Translations under genes and position numbers: made by a program
Assembly: GCF_900106065.1 (NCBI RefSeq)
Contig: NZ_LT629796.1
Location: forward strand, 372,001-436,000
From: Pseudomonas mandelii
GTDB lineage: Bacteria > Pseudomonadota > Gammaproteobacteria > Pseudomonadales > Pseudomonadaceae
Direction: 5' to 3'
DNA: 64,000 nt
The notes under the pieces: model-generated
Database searches by the model: none
What the model saw: only the letters and a program-made list of their open reading frames with translations
What the model was told of the DNA's origin: nothing
Shown here: positions 62,114 through 64,000 of the stretch, one piece after another
Layout of the letters: each line of letters starts with the position of its first letter
Numbering within the stretch: position 1 is the stretch's first letter

Positions 62114-64000
62114 TTAAACCTCGAATTCGGATTGCAGCGCCGCCCGAACGCAGTACAAGACACCTTCCGGCACTCGCCCGGCGAACAGCGCGGCAATCTC
62201 CGACACTGGCGGCAACTCGCCCTCGCCATCGAGGAAGGCATCCTGAACTTCGCCCATCAATTCTTCGGGCAGGTCCAGCGCTTGTTCCAGCGACAACTGC
62301 TGCTTGCCGATGGCCTCGGCAAGCATGGTGTAGACATTCTTTTCCGAGCATTGCAGTTGGCCGGCGATCTGCAGCGGCGTCATGCCTGCGCGAGCGAGGG
62401 TGATCAACTCGTGGCGCACGTCGGCAACGACTTTCGGTGCCTCGACCTGACCGCCCAGCACTTCGAGGAAGGCTTCGCCGTAACGTTCGAGCTTGCGTGC
62501 GCCGACGCCGCTGACCGTGGCCATTTCCGCCAGCGAGGTTGGCTGGCTGCGGAGCATTTCCAACAGTGTCGAGTCGGGGAAGATGACATACGGCGGCACG
62601 CCATGTTCCTCGGCGAGCTTGCGACGCAAGGCACGCAAGGCTTCCCACTGTTCGCGTTCTTCGCCACGAACCAGCTGGCTCGCCTGGCTCTTGCTGCTTT
62701 TGGCGGTGGTCTGCGGCTTTAGGTCGCGGCGCAGTTCCAGGGTCACTTCGCCCTTGAGCAGCGGCCGGCAGGTGTCGCTCAGGCGCAGGCCGCCGTAGCC
62801 TTCGAGGTCAATGTCTGCCAGGCCACGGGCCACCAGCTGGCGGAACAGGGAGCGCCATTCGCTCTCGCCCATGGCCTTGCCAACGCCATACACCGACAGG
62901 TGTTGATGGCCGAAGCTGCGGATCTTTTCGTTGTCCTTGCCCAGCAGCACGTCCACCAGATGCCCGACGCCATAACGCTGGCCGGTGCGGTAGATTGCCG
63001 AGAGCGCCTGACGGGCCGGCTCGGTGGCGTCCCAAGTCTGCACGCCATCGACGCAGTTGTCGCAATGGCCGCACGGCTCGGGCATGTCTTCGTCGAAGTA
63101 GGCCAGCAAGGTTTGCCGACGGCAGCGGGTTTCTTCGCAGAGCGAGAGCATGGCGTCGAGCTTGTGTTGCTCCAGACGCTTGTGGCGCTCATCGCCTTCG
63201 GAGTTTTGCAGCATCTGCTTGAGCATCACCACATCTTGCAGGCCGTAAGCCATCCAGGCATCCGCCGGCAGACCATCACGGCCGCCGCGACCGGTTTCCT
63301 GGTAGTACGCCTCAAGGGATTTCGGCAAATCGAGGTGGGCGACAAAGCGCACGTTGGGCTTGTCGATGCCCATGCCGAACGCCACGGTGGCGACCATGAT
63401 CAGCCCTTCTTCGTTGAGGAAACGCTTCTGGTGATGGGCCCGGGTGTCGTTGGGCAAACCGGCGTGGTACGGCAGCGCCGGAAAACCTTGCTCGCTGAGG
63501 AACACTGCGACTTCGTCGACTTTCTTGCGCGACAGGCAATAGACGATACCGGCATCGCTGCGGCGCTCGGCAAGGAACGCCAGCAACTGCTTGCGCGGCT
63601 GCTCCTTGGGTACGATGCGGTAGAAAATGTTCGGACGGTCGAAGCTCGAGAGAAAGCGCTCGGCGTTCTGCAGATGCAAACGGTCGACGATTTCTTCGCG
63701 GGTGCGCTTGTCGGCCGTGGCCGTCAGGGCAATACGCGGGACGTTGGGGAACAGCTCCGCCAACTGGCCCAGTTGCAGGTATTCGCGACGGAAGTCATGG
63801 CCCCATTGGGACACGCAGTGTGCTTCGTCGATGGCGAACAGGGCGATTTCAAGGCTTTGCAGGAAAGCCAGCATGCGTGGCTGGACCAGACGCTCGGGCG
63901 CCAGGTACAGCATCTTCACTTCGCCGCGCTTGATCCGCGCGGCGAGATCACGCTGCTGCTCGGCGCTCAGAGTGGAGTTCAATGCAGCGGCGGCGACGCC
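62114..64000 (-). CDS. recQ: ATP-dependent DNA helicase RecQ (partial, N-terminus beyond window)
   Basis: 628 residues of a 3'-5' DNA helicase; the frame stays open to the last base, so roughly the first 80 residues (with Walker A) are outside. Visible are the DEAH box ([16 protein letters not shown]), [14 protein letters not shown], helicase motifs V/VI ([23 protein letters not shown]), the RQC zinc site ([17 protein letters not shown]) and the HRDC domain ([20 protein letters not shown]). The C-terminal extension of about 90 residues after HRDC is common in Pseudomonas. Confidence 0.96.
   Translation of the reverse strand, partial: GVAAAALNSTLSAEQQRDLAARIKRGEVKMLYLAPERLVQPRMLAFLQSLEIALFAIDEAHCVSQWGHDFRREYLQLGQLAELFPNVPRIALTATADKRTREEIVDRLHLQNAERFLSSFDRPNIFYRIVPKEQPRKQLLAFLAERRSDAGIVYCLSRKKVDEVAVFLSEQGFPALPYHAGLPNDTRAHHQKRFLNEEGLIMVATVAFGMGIDKPNVRFVAHLDLPKSLEAYYQETGRGGRDGLPADAWMAYGLQDVVMLKQMLQNSEGDERHKRLEQHKLDAMLSLCEETRCRRQTLLAYFDEDMPEPCGHCDNCVDGVQTWDATEPARQALSAIYRTGQRYGVGHLVDVLLGKDNEKIRSFGHQHLSVYGVGKAMGESEWRSLFRQLVARGLADIDLEGYGGLRLSDTCRPLLKGEVTLELRRDLKPQTTAKSSKSQASQLVRGEEREQWEALRALRRKLAEEHGVPPYVIFPDSTLLEMLRSQPTSLAEMATVSGVGARKLERYGEAFLEVLGGQVEAPKVVADVRHELITLARAGMTPLQIAGQLQCSEKNVYTMLAEAIGKQQLSLEQALDLPEELMGEVQDAFLDGEGELPPVSEIAALFAGRVPEGVLYCVRAALQSEFEV

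Overview
The window is chromosomal DNA of a Pseudomonas species, most likely of the P. fluorescens group. The evidence is high-GC coding with strong third-position GC, the order tatD-pilZ-holB-tmk-mltG-pabC-fabF-acpP-fabG-fabD-plsX-rpmF, the cpxR/Spy-like/cpxS arrangement after yciB-yciI, and many intergenic REP palindromes of the Pseudomonas type. No rRNA, tRNA, CRISPR array, prophage or insertion sequence was recognised.

Layout. 1-10.3 kb, minus strand: fatty-acid and cell-envelope cluster. 10.3-17.6 kb: maf-2 (plus), then sppA, a Gph-like phosphatase and rluC (minus), and rne (plus) behind a leader of about 640 nt. 17.6-22.0 kb: a four-gene molybdenum hydroxylase set (mocA-like, xdhC-like, and the large and small subunits). 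22.2-29.1 kb: murB, low-molecular-weight phosphatase, kdsB, Trm112-like, lpxK, exbD, exbB and comEC. The 3' end of comEC is frameshifted so that it reads in frame into exbB. 29.2-33.1 kb: DUF2062 protein, a two-gene ABC-2 exporter, a glutathione transferase and a transglutaminase-like protein. 33.3-38.6 kb: fadE, small conserved proteins, a YhhS-like MFS transporter and arfB. 38.8-42.4 kb: an AroP-type permease, then the least ordinary stretch: an AT-rich promoter region, a 45-codon acidic micropeptide gene, a terminator-like hairpin and an M29-type metallopeptidase gene. 42.5-48.7 kb: rluB, DUF1289, scpB-scpA, yciO, an RNase AM-type PHP protein, yciB and yciI. 48.8-52.1 kb: Cpx-type envelope stress locus. 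52.2-59.6 kb: nitroreductase, trkH, two AraC-type regulators, a Mpo1-like protein, HD and LpxH-like hydrolases, a DMT exporter and a SelW-like protein. 59.6-64.0 kb: a FimV-domain protein, a MarR regulator and recQ, which runs off the window edge.

Working together. The left part supplies acyl-ACP (fabD, fabG, acpP, fabF) and phospholipid precursor (plsX). The murB/kdsB/lpxK group supplies peptidoglycan and lipid A-Kdo precursors next to an ExbBD energiser. rne, rluB, rluC, yciO, rnmA and arfB cover RNA processing, RNA modification and ribosome rescue. The Cpx genes form a stress sensor with a candidate CpxR-type direct repeat before the chaperone gene. The best candidate for an undescribed system is the micropeptide/M29 pair at 41.18-42.35 kb. 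It has a candidate promoter, a 5' UTR stem-loop, a peptide with a strong ribosome binding site, a terminator-like hairpin, and a peptidase-fold protein in which all metal-ligand motifs are visible.
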